Shown: positions 8,222-16,543, counted from the stretch's first letter. The stretch: DNA of 64,000 nt from Clostridia bacterium (GCA_029099685.1 JAQXOO010000027.1:61597-125596), one strand, 5' to 3'. Notes: generated from the sequence alone by a model not told the origin. Program-made: numbers and translations.

Positions 8222-8536
8222 ATGGAACTGCCCGCATGCCCGGTGGAGACCACCCTGATGCTCATTGGGGATAAGTGGAAGGTGCTGATCCTGCGGGATC
8301 TGATGAATGGCACCATGCGCTTCGGCGAACTGAAAAAGTCCATCGGCACGGTATCCCAGAAGGTACTGACCGCCCAGCTCCGGGACATGGAGGAGAAGGG
8401 ACTGCTTACCCGCAAGGTCTATGCCGAGGTTCCGCCGAGGGTGGAGTATACCCTCACCGAGACAGGCTATAGCCTGAAGCCGGTCCTGGACGCCATGGTA
8501 GTCTGGGGAACAGACTATAAGCGGAAGAACGGATAA
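8222..8536 (+). CDS. HxlR family transcriptional regulator
   Basis: A 104-residue winged-helix regulator. The family pattern is clear: CPVETTLMLIGDKWKVLILRDL, then RFGELKKSIGTVSQKVLTAQLRDMEEKGLL, then PPRVEYTLTETGYSLKPVLDAM. The conserved N-terminal cysteine used for redox or aldehyde sensing is present (ELPACPVE). The ATG at 8222 has GGAGG at the right distance, and an upstream in-frame ATG at 8180 has none. It is probably autoregulated through the 8171-8186 palindrome and may control the divergent flavoprotein and the downstream operon, which follows within 12 bases. Confidence 0.9.
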   Translation: MELPACPVETTLMLIGDKWKVLILRDLMNGTMRFGELKKSIGTVSQKVLTAQLRDMEEKGLLTRKVYAEVPPRVEYTLTETGYSLKPVLDAMVVWGTDYKRKNG

Positions 8537-8547
8537 GGAGAACAACC

Positions 8548-8958
8548 ATGGTTCGTGAAATATGCAAAGACGAGGCTTTTCTCGCTCAAAAGGCGGAGCC
8601 CGCCATGGCTGACGATCTCGGCGTGGCGCAGGATCTGCTGGAAACATTGGCCGCCCACAAGGATGGCTGTGTGGGCATGGCGGCGAATATGATCGGTGTC
8701 AACAAACGCATCATCGCCTTTGACAACGAGGGCGAATACATGGTCATGTTCAATCCCGTCATCGTCAAGAAGTCCGGGGTGTATGAGGCCGAGGAGGGCT
8801 GCCTGTCCCTCACCGGCACGCGGCACACAAAGCGTTTCCAGACCATCAAGGTGCAGTGGCAGAACGAGAAGTTCCAGACACGGCTCAAGACATTCACCGG
8901 CTGGACGGCGGAGATCATCCAGCATGAGATCGACCATTGCGAAGGGATCATCATATGA
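8548..8958 (+). CDS. def: Peptide deformylase
   Basis: Removes the formyl group from nascent peptides. Three PDF motifs are visible in order: a variant motif 1 GMAANMIG, EEGCLS with the metal-binding cysteine, and QHEIDH with two histidines and the catalytic glutamate. At 136 residues it is short and lacks the C-terminal tail, like other small Clostridia PDFs. It is probably an accessory copy, since it lies in an HxlR operon on a possible mobile island rather than beside fmt. Its stop overlaps the next start as ATGA. Confidence 0.9.
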   Translation: MVREICKDEAFLAQKAEPAMADDLGVAQDLLETLAAHKDGCVGMAANMIGVNKRIIAFDNEGEYMVMFNPVIVKKSGVYEAEEGCLSLTGTRHTKRFQTIKVQWQNEKFQTRLKTFTGWTAEIIQHEIDHCEGIII

Positions 8959-9683
8959 AGAAAAGAACGAAAATCATCCTCTCTGTGTGTCTGGCGTTTC
9001 TTCTTGTCATCGGTATCTGCGGCTACGCCTATATGTCCGATTACTACCATGCCGATGAAATAGCCTTGGAAGCTATGGCCTATCAGACGGACAGTGTGCA
9101 GACGGAGCAGGACGGAAATGTGAGCTGGTTTGTCCCTGAAAATCCCACAGCAGGGCTGATCTTTTACCCCGGCGGCAAGGTGGAGTACACGGCCTATGCG
9201 CCCCTGCTGCGTGCCTGTGCAGAAAACGGAATTCTCTGCGCTCTGGTGCAGATGCCCGGCAATCTGGCTGTTCTGGATGCTAACGCTGCGGACGGACTCC
9301 AGCAAAAGCATCCAGAGATCACCACCTGGTACATAGCCGGACACTCTCTGGGCGGTGCTATGGCAGCGGGCTATGCTGCGGCACACGAGAAGGACTTCGA
9401 TGCCCTGATCCTGCTGGCCGCCTATTCCACAAAAGATCTCACGGGTACACCGCTCCGGGTGCTTTCTGTCTATGGCTCGGAGGATGGGGTGTTGAATCGG
9501 GAATCCTATGAAAAGAACCGCGCAAATCTCCCTGCAGATACCGTTGAAGTGGTTCTGGACGGCGGCTGCCACGCCCAGTTTGGAAGCTATGGCCCACAGG
9601 ATGGTGACGGGATCCCCACCATTTCGGGCGAGGAACAGGTTCAGCAAACCGTAGAAGCAATTGCGGCTTTTGTCGGAAAGTAA
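8955..9683 (+). CDS. Membrane-anchored alpha/beta hydrolase
   Basis: A 242-residue protein with an N-terminal transmembrane anchor or uncleaved signal (residues 5-27), then an alpha/beta-hydrolase domain. The nucleophile elbow is GHSLGGAMAAG near residue 134. An aspartate in YGSEDGVL and a histidine in DGGCHAQFG complete a likely catalytic triad. It matches the small extracytoplasmic hydrolases of the Abhydrolase_5 type, whose substrate is unknown. The start codon overlaps the def stop, so the two are translationally coupled. A further in-frame ATG at 8937 inside def has no ribosome-binding site. Confidence 0.8.
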   Translation: MKKRTKIILSVCLAFLLVIGICGYAYMSDYYHADEIALEAMAYQTDSVQTEQDGNVSWFVPENPTAGLIFYPGGKVEYTAYAPLLRACAENGILCALVQMPGNLAVLDANAADGLQQKHPEITTWYIAGHSLGGAMAAGYAAAHEKDFDALILLAAYSTKDLTGTPLRVLSVYGSEDGVLNRESYEKNRANLPADTVEVVLDGGCHAQFGSYGPQDGDGIPTISGEEQVQQTVEAIAAFVGK

Positions 9684-9694
9684 GGAGGCAGCGC

Positions 9695-10444
9695 ATGGTA
9701 CTTTATTTTACCGGTACCGGGAATAGCCGGTACGTTGCACAGCGCATCGCGGAAGCCCTGGGCGACGAGCTTCTCAGCATGAACGACAGCATCAAGGCGG
9801 GCGATACCTCGCCGGCTACATCCGATGAGCGCCTGATTATCGTCACGCCCACTTACGCGTGGCGCATTCCGCGCATTTTACGGGATCATCTGGCAGAAAC
9901 GGACTTTCCCTATGCCAGACAGGCCTGGTTCGTCATGACCTGCGGCAGCGAGATCGGCAATGCCGCAGGGTATAACCGTGCCCTCTGCCGGGAGAAACAG
10001 CTCACCTATATGGGCACGGCGCAAATCATTATGCCTGAGAATTACATTGCAATGTTCAATGCGCCGCAGGCTGACGAAGCGCGGCAGATTGTTGCCAGGG
10101 CCGAGCCGGACATTGACCGTGTGATTTCCGCCATCGCGGCCAATCAAGCCTTCCCGCCGCCCCGCAATAACCTCTACGACCGCTTCATGAGCGGCCCGGT
10201 GAATCCGATCTTCTATTCTTTCTTCGTCAGAGCGAACGCCTTTACGGCCGGCGATGCCTGCACCGGCTGCGGTCAGTGTGCAAGGCTCTGCCCGACGAAC
10301 AACATCACGATCCAAAACGGCAAGCCTGTCTGGGGCGGCGACTGCACCCACTGCATGGCGTGCATCTGCCGTTGCCCTGCCCAAGCCATTGAGTACAGCA
10401 AAAAAAGCCTGGGCAAGCCCAGATATCATTTCGAGGCGCTCTGA
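9695..10444 (+). CDS. EFR1-type flavodoxin/ferredoxin fusion
   Basis: A 249-residue electron carrier. The N-terminal flavodoxin-like domain begins with YFTGTGNSRYVAQ, the phosphate-binding loop for FMN. The C-terminal domain has two 4Fe-4S cluster motifs, CTGCGQCARLCP and CTHCMACICRCP. This arrangement defines the EFR1 family, common in anaerobic Firmicutes and probably shuttling low-potential electrons to an unknown partner. It is the last gene of the HxlR operon, 11 bases after the hydrolase, with GGAGG upstream. Confidence 0.88.
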   Translation: MVLYFTGTGNSRYVAQRIAEALGDELLSMNDSIKAGDTSPATSDERLIIVTPTYAWRIPRILRDHLAETDFPYARQAWFVMTCGSEIGNAAGYNRALCREKQLTYMGTAQIIMPENYIAMFNAPQADEARQIVARAEPDIDRVISAIAANQAFPPPRNNLYDRFMSGPVNPIFYSFFVRANAFTAGDACTGCGQCARLCPTNNITIQNGKPVWGGDCTHCMACICRCPAQAIEYSKKSLGKPRYHFEAL

Positions 10445-10547
10445 GCAAAACCGTTTTTCTTTGATACAGCGCCACAAACTTTGAGCTACGTTCTTCTCAG
10501 AAAACACTTGCATAACCCCTCACTCAGAGTTATGATTCAACCAACAT

Positions 10548-10608
10548 GAAACGCTTCCCATCCCGGCCGGTGCGAACGATCACCGGTCTGGGACGGGAAG
10601 CGTTTTCA
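10548..10608 (+). terminator. Long hairpin, probable terminator of the HxlR-EFR1 operon
   Basis: Outer arms GAAACGCTTCCC and GGGAAGCGTTTTC, with a second complementary pair TCCCGGCCGGTG and CACCGGTCTGGGA inside, ending in TTTTC. It is about 100 bases after the EFR1 stop. The rest of 10445-11069 holds only the tRNA half and two more hairpins. Confidence 0.6.
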
Positions 10609-10740
10609 TACCACAGAAATACGACTGACACACCGGAACACGTGGAGACACCGGACACGACAGGTCTTAAAAAGTTCCGAAAAATACAAGATAGTGCTAA
10701 AAAGCAATACATATTACACGATGATACATCAAAAATCCGC

Positions 10741-10785
10741 TTTGGGAGCAGGATGCCGCATGTTCGAACCCAGATACCCGGACCA
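10741..10785 (+). pseudogene. Orphan tRNA-Pro 3' half
   Basis: Starts at the anticodon loop TTTGGGA, continues with stem strand GCAGG, a T-loop TTCGAAC in a decayed T-stem, acceptor strand TACCCGG and encoded ACCA. GCAGG pairs with CCTGC of the 5' half at 5067. Twelve bases CGCTTTGGGAGC at 10738-10749 are also present in the intact tRNA at 5684-5695, a likely attachment-site core. Confidence 0.8.
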
Positions 10786-10786
10786 T

Positions 10787-10820
10787 AAAAACGGCAGTGG
10801 TAGAAACCGCTGCCGTTTTC
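10787..10820 (+). terminator. Terminator following the tRNA-Pro 3' half
   Basis: AAAACGGCAG and CTGCCGTTTT arms right after the ACCA end, as expected for the original terminator of the displaced tRNA gene. Confidence 0.75.
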
Positions 10821-10976
10821 AGATTCTGCCGTATCTTTGGATTTATCCGAAGCGTTCGGACCTGCTTCGACACTTCGCTTTTTATGGCTCACGGCTGCAG
10901 CAAAGGGGGACGCAGTCCGTGAAGATGTTCGCATTGCCGGTTGGCTGCGCTGGACGCGCCACGCTGTGGACCGGAC

Positions 10977-11020
10977 ATAAACCATCCGCAAGCATCCGCG
11001 ATGACTTGCGGATGGTTTAT
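10977..11020. terminator. Perfect 16-base hairpin
   Basis: ATAAACCATCCGCAAG and its exact complement around a 12-base loop. It lies 50 bases beyond the methyltransferase stop on the minus strand and probably ends that transcript. Confidence 0.6.
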
Positions 11021-11069
11021 CAGATGCCTTCGCAAAGTGATTTCAAAGCATCGGCCTGCGCATTCATTG

Positions 11070-11786
11070 TTATTTTTTACGCAGCACGATCTTGATAAAG
11101 TTCAAATACGCTCCTCCGCCGGCTTCCATGGCTTTTCGGTCACCAATGGCATACGCATTCTCCTGCTTCAGCCAGTCTGCCCATACTTCTTCATTGGATT
11201 CCATCTGGCTGACTTCGATGACCTCGGCATCCCGGCTCCGGCTGACCATATTGCGCCAGTACGCCGCATCATGCATATAGTCCAGCTGTTCCGGCGTCCA
11301 GGACAGCAGCAATTCCGAAGGTAAATGATCGTGGCAATCCTGCTTCATGCCCGGGACCGTGATGTAGACATATCCGCCTTTCCGGACAAAGGGCAGCAGC
11401 TTTTGATCCAGAAATTCCGGGTCACGGCCAAAATAGTTGTAGGAATCTGTGCTGACGACGGCGTCAAAGAATCCTTTTTCAAACGGCAGTGCGGCGGCGT
11501 CCGCTTTGACCGGAATGATCTCCGCTTCGGACAATCCCATTTCCCGGAAGAAACACCGGTTTTCCTCCGGATCGCTCCACAGGTCTGCGGCATAGACGGT
11601 AAATCCGTATTCCTTTGCCAGAAATACGCTTGTCAGACCCTGTCCGCTGCCAAGGTCACAGACCACGCTCCCGGCGGGGATCTGATGACCGGTCAGCAGT
11701 TCTTCCTCCAGCTTCATAGGGTTTGGTCCCATGATTTTCGCCATGAGTTCCGGCGTGTTGTATTTTTCACTTAATGGATATTTCAT
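11070..11786 (-). CDS. SAM-dependent methyltransferase
   Basis: A 238-residue class I methyltransferase. Motif I is VVCDLGSGQGLTSVFLA near residue 42, the acidic end of strand 2 is YAADLW, and motif II/III appear as VKADAAALPFEKGFFDAVVSTDSYNYFG. The C-terminal part has a Trp-rich segment ESNEEVWADWLKQEN seen in small-molecule methyltransferases. The substrate cannot be inferred. It is followed on the same strand by nothing but a hairpin, and preceded by rsgA with only five bases between, so it is probably the last gene of a TetR-rsgA-methyltransferase operon. Confidence 0.85.
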   Translation of the reverse strand: MKYPLSEKYNTPELMAKIMGPNPMKLEEELLTGHQIPAGSVVCDLGSGQGLTSVFLAKEYGFTVYAADLWSDPEENRCFFREMGLSEAEIIPVKADAAALPFEKGFFDAVVSTDSYNYFGRDPEFLDQKLLPFVRKGGYVYITVPGMKQDCHDHLPSELLLSWTPEQLDYMHDAAYWRNMVSRSRDAEVIEVSQMESNEEVWADWLKQENAYAIGDRKAMEAGGGAYLNFIKIVLRKK

Positions 11787-11791
11787 GTCTA

Positions 11792-12835
11792 TTACCTCTT
11801 TCGGTTATTTTTGTTGATCTTTGAGATCTCTTTGAATTTCTTTTCTTTTGCGGCCAGATAGCTTTCGCTGCCGGCGGCATAAGAATTCTCGTTTTTCAGC
11901 TTTTGATAGGACCGCCAGCGGCTCTCATCCAGATCCCCGCTCCGGATGGCGGCCCGGACGGCGCAGCCCGGTTCGCCGGAGTGGGAACAGTTGCGGAAGC
12001 GGCACCCGGCTGTCAGCGCTTCGATATCCCCGAAGGTTTGCTCAACGCCGGACGCGGTATCCCACATGCCCAGTTCCCGCATACCAGGGGTATCGATGAC
12101 CATGGCCCCGTTGGGCAGAACCAGCAGTTCCCGGTGGGTCGTGGTGTGATGGCCTTTGTCATCGTTTCGAAGACCATCTGTTGCCAGACGATCTTCCCCC
12201 AGCAGGCGGTTGATCAGCGTGGACTTGCCCACTCCGGAGGAACCTACAAAGGCGACGGTCCTGCCCCCGGTGATATAAGGCAGGATCTGCCGGTATCCGT
12301 CCAGCTCCAGGGCAGAAGTGGTCAGAATATCCACGCCCGCGGCGATGGCTTCCACTTCCGCCTGCTTGTGGCGCAGATCCCCGCACAAGTCCGCTTTTGT
12401 CAGCACCACCACCGGCTCCGCGCCGCTTTCCCATGTCACGGCAAGATAGCGCTCCAGACGGCGCAGATTAAAATCGTTGTTCAGGCTCATACACAGGAAC
12501 ACGGTATCGATATTGGCGGCCACCACCTGTTCTGCTTTGGAAGTACCTGCCGCTTTGCGGACAAACAGGCTTTTACGGGGCAGCACCTGGTGGATGATGG
12601 CGGTATCTCCACCGGCGCAGCCGGCCGTCACATAATCGCCTACGGCCGGGTAGTCGGACGCGGACTGCGCATCATATTGGAACTTGCCGGAAACAAGCGC
12701 GTTCTGTTCGCCCATGGCGGTGCGGATCCGATACATGCCTTTTTCCTGCAGCGTGACCCGACCAACGGTCTGTTCGGGATACTGAGCGGCCAGCGCCGCC
12801 CAACGGTCCGGGATAGAAAAACTCATCTGCGCCAC
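11792..12835 (-). CDS. rsgA: Ribosome small-subunit-dependent GTPase A
   Basis: Circularly permuted GTPase that helps late 30S subunit maturation. The order is an N-terminal OB-fold (about residues 1-75), then the G4 motif TKAD near 142, the G1 loop GSSGVGKST near 197, the G3 motif DTPGMRE near 248, and a C-terminal zinc knuckle with three cysteines and a histidine (CRFRNCSHSGEPGC). The 347-residue length is usual. Its start lies inside the end of the TetR gene (13-base overlap), so this copy may be under TetR control, unlike the housekeeping copy expected elsewhere. Confidence 0.93.
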   Translation of the reverse strand: MAQMSFSIPDRWAALAAQYPEQTVGRVTLQEKGMYRIRTAMGEQNALVSGKFQYDAQSASDYPAVGDYVTAGCAGGDTAIIHQVLPRKSLFVRKAAGTSKAEQVVAANIDTVFLCMSLNNDFNLRRLERYLAVTWESGAEPVVVLTKADLCGDLRHKQAEVEAIAAGVDILTTSALELDGYRQILPYITGGRTVAFVGSSGVGKSTLINRLLGEDRLATDGLRNDDKGHHTTTHRELLVLPNGAMVIDTPGMRELGMWDTASGVEQTFGDIEALTAGCRFRNCSHSGEPGCAVRAAIRSGDLDESRWRSYQKLKNENSYAAGSESYLAAKEKKFKEISKINKNNRKR

Positions 12836-13392
12836 CTCTCCAAATGGGTATCCAGCATAGCGCGTACCGACGCTTTATCCTCCGCGCCGTCATAGACGCT
12901 GTACAGCAGGTACATCGGGCCGTAAAAAGCCAGGGCCTCTGTCTGAGAACCCAAGAGATCCGCAACATAATTCAGCGGGCCGGCGCCGAGATATTGCTGG
13001 TAAAGCTCCCGCATTTCTTCGCTGCGGAATTGTTCCACCGTCAGCATCTTTCGGAAAGAAGACGCAAAGTCATCTTCTGTCCAGTAACGGAACTGCTGTT
13101 TGCTGAATGTGATCAGATCCTCTGTGGATGACCGTTTATAGGCTTCCGGCATCCTGTCTGCCGTTTCTTCCGGCAAAGAGCAGGCGATCGCGTTTTCTCC
13201 ATCCTGCTGTTCCATGAGCCGTAAGATGCTGTCAAAAAGATCGCGTTTGCTTTTGTAGTGTTTATAGAGGGAAGGGGCCTTGATGCCGACAGCTTTTGCG
13301 ATCTGATCTACACTGACAGCCGCGTACCCCTCTTTTGAAAACAATTTTACTGCTTCGGTCAGGATCCTTTGTTTGGTTGTTTCCTTCTTCAT
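12823..13392 (-). CDS. TetR/AcrR family regulator
   Basis: A 189-residue repressor with a standard N-terminal helix-turn-helix: TKQRILTEAVKLFSKEGYAAVSVDQIAKAVGIKAPSLYKHYKSKRDLFD. The ligand-binding domain is of the short Clostridia type. I place the start at the ATG at 13392, which has GAGGTG upstream, rather than the GTG at 13404. It sits in front of rsgA and a methyltransferase gene. Two palindromes flank its -10 box, so it very probably represses its own operon. Confidence 0.9.
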   Translation of the reverse strand: MKKETTKQRILTEAVKLFSKEGYAAVSVDQIAKAVGIKAPSLYKHYKSKRDLFDSILRLMEQQDGENAIACSLPEETADRMPEAYKRSSTEDLITFSKQQFRYWTEDDFASSFRKMLTVEQFRSEEMRELYQQYLGAGPLNYVADLLGSQTEALAFYGPMYLLYSVYDGAEDKASVRAMLDTHLERWRR

Positions 13393-13404
13393 AACGCACC
13401 TCAC

Positions 13405-13452
13405 GCTAATGACTGTTAGCCAAATTATAGGCTAATCATTATTAGCTGTCAA
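13405..13452 (-). promoter_or_regulatory. Consensus promoter with two TetR operators
   Basis: On the minus strand TTGACA (13452-13447), 17 bases and TATAAT (13429-13424). GCTAATCATTATTAGC (13431-13446) fills the spacer, and a similar GCTAATGACTGTTAGC (13405-13420) lies at the transcription start. Binding of the TetR dimer at both sites would block RNA polymerase. Confidence 0.85.
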
Positions 13453-13589
13453 TGGGTATTTCAGAAAAGCCGCAGGCGGCTGTGCCATGATGGATTCTGA
13501 TGAGGATGCGGCCGGTATAATCAAAGGCGGAACCGTTTCCCGTGCAGAGGATACGGAGCCGGAAAACAGCATTCTGTTTCGGCAGCACC

Positions 13590-13618
13590 TTGTTGTTCTT
13601 CCGGATCCGCATTATAAT
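13590..13618 (+). promoter_or_regulatory. Possible promoter upstream of the two-component operon
   Basis: TTGTTG, a 17-base spacer and TATAAT. No gene starts within the next 150 bases. It may give a long leader to the response-regulator operon at 14020. The 13453-14019 stretch otherwise holds only an operator-like site and no convincing gene. Confidence 0.4.
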
Positions 13619-13754
13619 AAATGGACAATAGACATTGTGCCGCCATGGCGGCCGTGTGGCAATATAAAAGCAGAAGCTTTAAAGTGAGAAATTCCCCTTT
13701 GAAGAAAATGCGGTCGTGTCCGCTGAGACATGGCCGCTTCCATTTAAGCAGTAT

Positions 13755-13770
13755 CCTACCGAACGATAGG
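13755..13770. promoter_or_regulatory. Operator-like dyad, site 1 (CCTACCGAACGATAGG)
   Basis: An imperfect palindrome nearly identical to sites at 17654 and 18722. A TTGACA lies just downstream (13776-13781), without a clear -10 box. It is upstream of the response-regulator operon. Confidence 0.5.
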
Positions 13771-14019
13771 TAGCATTGACAAAAGGGCAGAACTTCCTAT
13801 GGAAAGCGGACTGGGAAATCATGAAAGGGATTCTTTTTGTCATTGAAATTCTCAAGCCGCCGGTCTTGCTGTTTATCGCCGGACTGGCATCTCCTGCAGT
13901 CCCGCTGCTGTTTGCCATCCTTTCGCCGGCGGAGCTGGCGCCCTTGGCGGCATACCGGCCGGATTCCATGCAGATCATGATGCTGCCATAACACATCTTT
14001 TTTACGGGGAAATAACAAA

Positions 14020-14688
14020 ATGAAAACAAAGAAAATACTGATCGTCGACGATGATATCCAAATCGGAAATCTGGAGCAGGAGGTACTGGAGCAGCACGGT
14101 TACACCTGCGCCCGGGCATATTCCGGCACGGAAGCCGTGATGCTGCTGGACCGGGAGCGGCCGGACCTCATTCTTTTGGATCTTATGCTGCCGGGGTTTT
14201 CCGGCGAAGAGGTGCTGCAGAAAATCAGAGAGATTCCGGTGATCGTGGTCAGCGCAAAGGCCGGCGTGGATGATAAGGTCGCCCTTTTGCTGGGGGGTGC
14301 CCAGGACTACCTGACAAAGCCCTTTTCCACAAAGGAACTGCTGGCCCGGGTGGAGGTTCAGCTGCGGAAAACCGGCGCGCCCTTATCCGCCCGGTACAAT
14401 GCAGGCGATATTGTGATGGATCAGATCTCTCATTCCATTGAAATTTCCGGACAGCCGGTTTCTTTGACCAGAACCGAGTACGCCATTCTGAAGCTTCTGC
14501 TTCAAAATCCGGGTCAGGTGATCGCCAAGTCTGTGATTTTGGACAGGATCAGTGAGGACACACCGGACTGCACAGAAAGCTCCCTGAAAACCCACATCAG
14601 TCACCTGCGCACCAAGCTGCGGGAAGCCGGGGGCAAAGAATACATCGAATCTGTCTGGGGAATCGGTTTCCGGTTTTCCCCAGACTGA
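14020..14688 (+). CDS. OmpR/PhoB-type response regulator
   Basis: A 222-residue regulator. The receiver domain has the acidic pair VDDD near residues 9-12, phospho-acceptor D54 in LILLDLMLPG, and a lysine in LTKPF. A C-terminal winged helix follows (TRTEYAILKLLLQNPGQVIAKSVILDRI, then ESSLKTHISHLRTKLREAG). It leads an operon of ABC ATPase, ABC-2 permease and histidine kinase, an arrangement typical of systems that sense and export antimicrobial peptides or antibiotics. The operon start is preceded by the dyad at 13755. Confidence 0.92.
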   Translation: MKTKKILIVDDDIQIGNLEQEVLEQHGYTCARAYSGTEAVMLLDRERPDLILLDLMLPGFSGEEVLQKIREIPVIVVSAKAGVDDKVALLLGGAQDYLTKPFSTKELLARVEVQLRKTGAPLSARYNAGDIVMDQISHSIEISGQPVSLTRTEYAILKLLLQNPGQVIAKSVILDRISEDTPDCTESSLKTHISHLRTKLREAGGKEYIESVWGIGFRFSPD

Positions 14689-14778
14689 TTCTCAACCATT
14701 TCTCAACCCTTTTCTTATCCGGTTTCTCAACCTTTTGCAGGTAGAATGAGCCCATTAACAAAAGGAGGTGCTGCACAT

Positions 14779-15693
14779 ATGGAATATGTGCTGGAAACAA
14801 AGGCGCTTTGTAAAACCTACAAGCATTACAAAGCCCTTGACAATCTGACGATGCACGTGCCGAAAGGGGCCATCTATGGATTTGTGGGGAAAAACGGCGC
14901 CGGTAAGACAACGCTGATTCGGCTGATCACGGGATTGCAGTTTCCCACGGTTGGAAGCTATCAGATCTACGGTGTTGACAACACAAGCCCCCAGATCCGT
15001 AAATCCCGCCGCCGGATGGGCGCGGTGGTGGAGACCCCGTCCATCTATCTGGACATGACCGCCCGGGATAACATGCAGCAGCAATACAGGATTTCGGGAC
15101 AGCCCGGATATGACGGCATCCCGGAACTGTTGGCGCTTGTGGGCCTGGGTGACACCGGAAAGAAGAAGGTAAAGGATTTTTCCCTGGGAATGCGGCAGAG
15201 ATTGGGCATCGCCATCGCCCTTGCGGGAAACCCGGATTTTCTTGTGTTGGATGAGCCGATCAACGGCCTGGACCCCCAAGGCATCATTGAGGTCCGGGAG
15301 CTGATCCTGAAGCTGAACCGGGAGCATGGCATCACCGTTCTGATCTCCAGCCACATTCTGGACGAGCTGTCCAAGCTGGCTACCCATTATGGATTTATCG
15401 ACAAGGGGCATATGGTAAAGGAGATCAGTGCCAAGGAGCTGGAGGAAAAATGCGCAAAGAAGCTCCGGGTGACCGTATCCGACATGACGGGCTTTTCCAA
15501 AGCCATGGAAGCGCTGCAATTGCACTGTCAGGTCGTTTCCGACTGCCAGGCGGACATCTTTGATGAAATTACCATCTATGACCTCACCGAAACGGCAAAG
15601 TCGTATGGCTGCAAGGTCCTGAAGGCATCCGAACAGGACGAAAGCCTGGAAAGCTTCTATCTGAATCTGGTGGGAGGTGCCAACCATGACTAA
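14779..15693 (+). CDS. ABC transporter ATP-binding protein (antibiotic/peptide exporter type)
   Basis: A 304-residue ATPase. Walker A is GKNGAGKTT near residue 41, the signature is FSLGMRQRLGIAIAL, and Walker B with catalytic glutamate is FLVLDEPINGLDP. The C-terminal extension of about 80 residues is usual in ABC-2 exporters of the bacitracin/lantibiotic-immunity type. The ATG at 14779 is preceded by AAAGGAGGTG, while an earlier in-frame ATG at 14746 is poorer. It overlaps the permease gene by eight bases, so the two subunits are probably made together. Confidence 0.92.
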   Translation: MEYVLETKALCKTYKHYKALDNLTMHVPKGAIYGFVGKNGAGKTTLIRLITGLQFPTVGSYQIYGVDNTSPQIRKSRRRMGAVVETPSIYLDMTARDNMQQQYRISGQPGYDGIPELLALVGLGDTGKKKVKDFSLGMRQRLGIAIALAGNPDFLVLDEPINGLDPQGIIEVRELILKLNREHGITVLISSHILDELSKLATHYGFIDKGHMVKEISAKELEEKCAKKLRVTVSDMTGFSKAMEALQLHCQVVSDCQADIFDEITIYDLTETAKSYGCKVLKASEQDESLESFYLNLVGGANHD

Positions 15694-16525
15694 TCTGCTT
15701 GCGCCCAATCTCAAACGGCTTTTGAAAAACAGCGCCTTTCGGATCGCAGCCGCCGTGGTGGCCGTGATCGGGCTGTTCGAGATCTTCATGATGTATCGGG
15801 ATTCCATCATCGAGATGGATACGCCGTATCTTGACGGCGGATTGTTCTCCTTCGCAGCACTGGGCGTGTTCGCCCTTGCGGCCGTGGTCCCCCTGTTTGT
15901 GGGAAGCGAATACAGCGACGGAACCATCCGAAACAAGGTGGTCGTGGGACACCACCGGGCATCTGTTTACCTGTCCCTGCTGCGCACCTCGCTGTTCGCC
16001 GAAACCTTGCTGATACTGGTCTGGACGGCAGCCTACCTGATTCCCGGCGCGATTCTGATGGAGCACGCAAATCCCCTCTGGGTGTACCTTGTCCTCTATC
16101 TGGCCATGTTTTTGGAGCTGGCGGTCTTTTCCGTCATCTTTACCCTCCTGACCATGACACTGGGGAACAAGGCAGGTTCGGCGGTGGTTTGCATCCTTTT
16201 TGCCCTGCTTCTGGTGATGCAGGGGATCGTGGTGAAATCCATGCTGGAAGAGCCGGAGTTTTACGGGCCGGAAATCATCATATCGGATGACGGGGAAGTG
16301 TCCTATGGCGGCGAAATGGAACCGAATCCCAATTATATCCCGGAGGGAAGCCCGAAACGGGCATTTTACAACTTCCTCATGGACTTCATGCCGGGCGGGC
16401 AGGCCTTGCAGATTGCGGGGCATACCATAGACAACCTCAGCAAAATCTGTCTCTATGATATCGGCTGGCTTGTGGTCCTGACCGGTGCCGGAGTGCTGAT
16501 TTTCCGGCAGAAGGATTTGAAATAA
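15686..16525 (+). CDS. ABC-2 type permease
   Basis: A 279-residue integral membrane protein with about six hydrophobic helices and an extracytoplasmic loop of about 60 residues between helices 5 and 6 (EEPEFYGPEI to PEGSPKRAF). Motif GSEYSDGTIRNKVVVGHHR after helix 2 is typical of ABC-2 permeases that pair with a separate ATPase. The ATG at 15686 has GGAGG eight bases upstream and overlaps the ATPase stop. It probably exports or expels a toxic peptide or drug sensed by the kinase encoded next. Confidence 0.88.
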   Translation: MTNLLAPNLKRLLKNSAFRIAAAVVAVIGLFEIFMMYRDSIIEMDTPYLDGGLFSFAALGVFALAAVVPLFVGSEYSDGTIRNKVVVGHHRASVYLSLLRTSLFAETLLILVWTAAYLIPGAILMEHANPLWVYLVLYLAMFLELAVFSVIFTLLTMTLGNKAGSAVVCILFALLLVMQGIVVKSMLEEPEFYGPEIIISDDGEVSYGGEMEPNPNYIPEGSPKRAFYNFLMDFMPGGQALQIAGHTIDNLSKICLYDIGWLVVLTGAGVLIFRQKDLK

Positions 16526-16543
16526 GAAAAAGGGGGAGAGCAT

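Noticed and set aside
5732..10740. Search for an integrase or transposase gene inside the putative tRNA-Pro island
   Set aside because: None of the frames shows tyrosine or serine recombinase motifs. The island seems to have lost its mobility gene, so I report only the site evidence.
13776..13991. A 57-71-residue hydrophobic frame before the response regulator, considered as a peptide precursor or small membrane protein
   Set aside because: No ribosome-binding site, no leader or core peptide pattern, and no match I recognise. Left unannotated.
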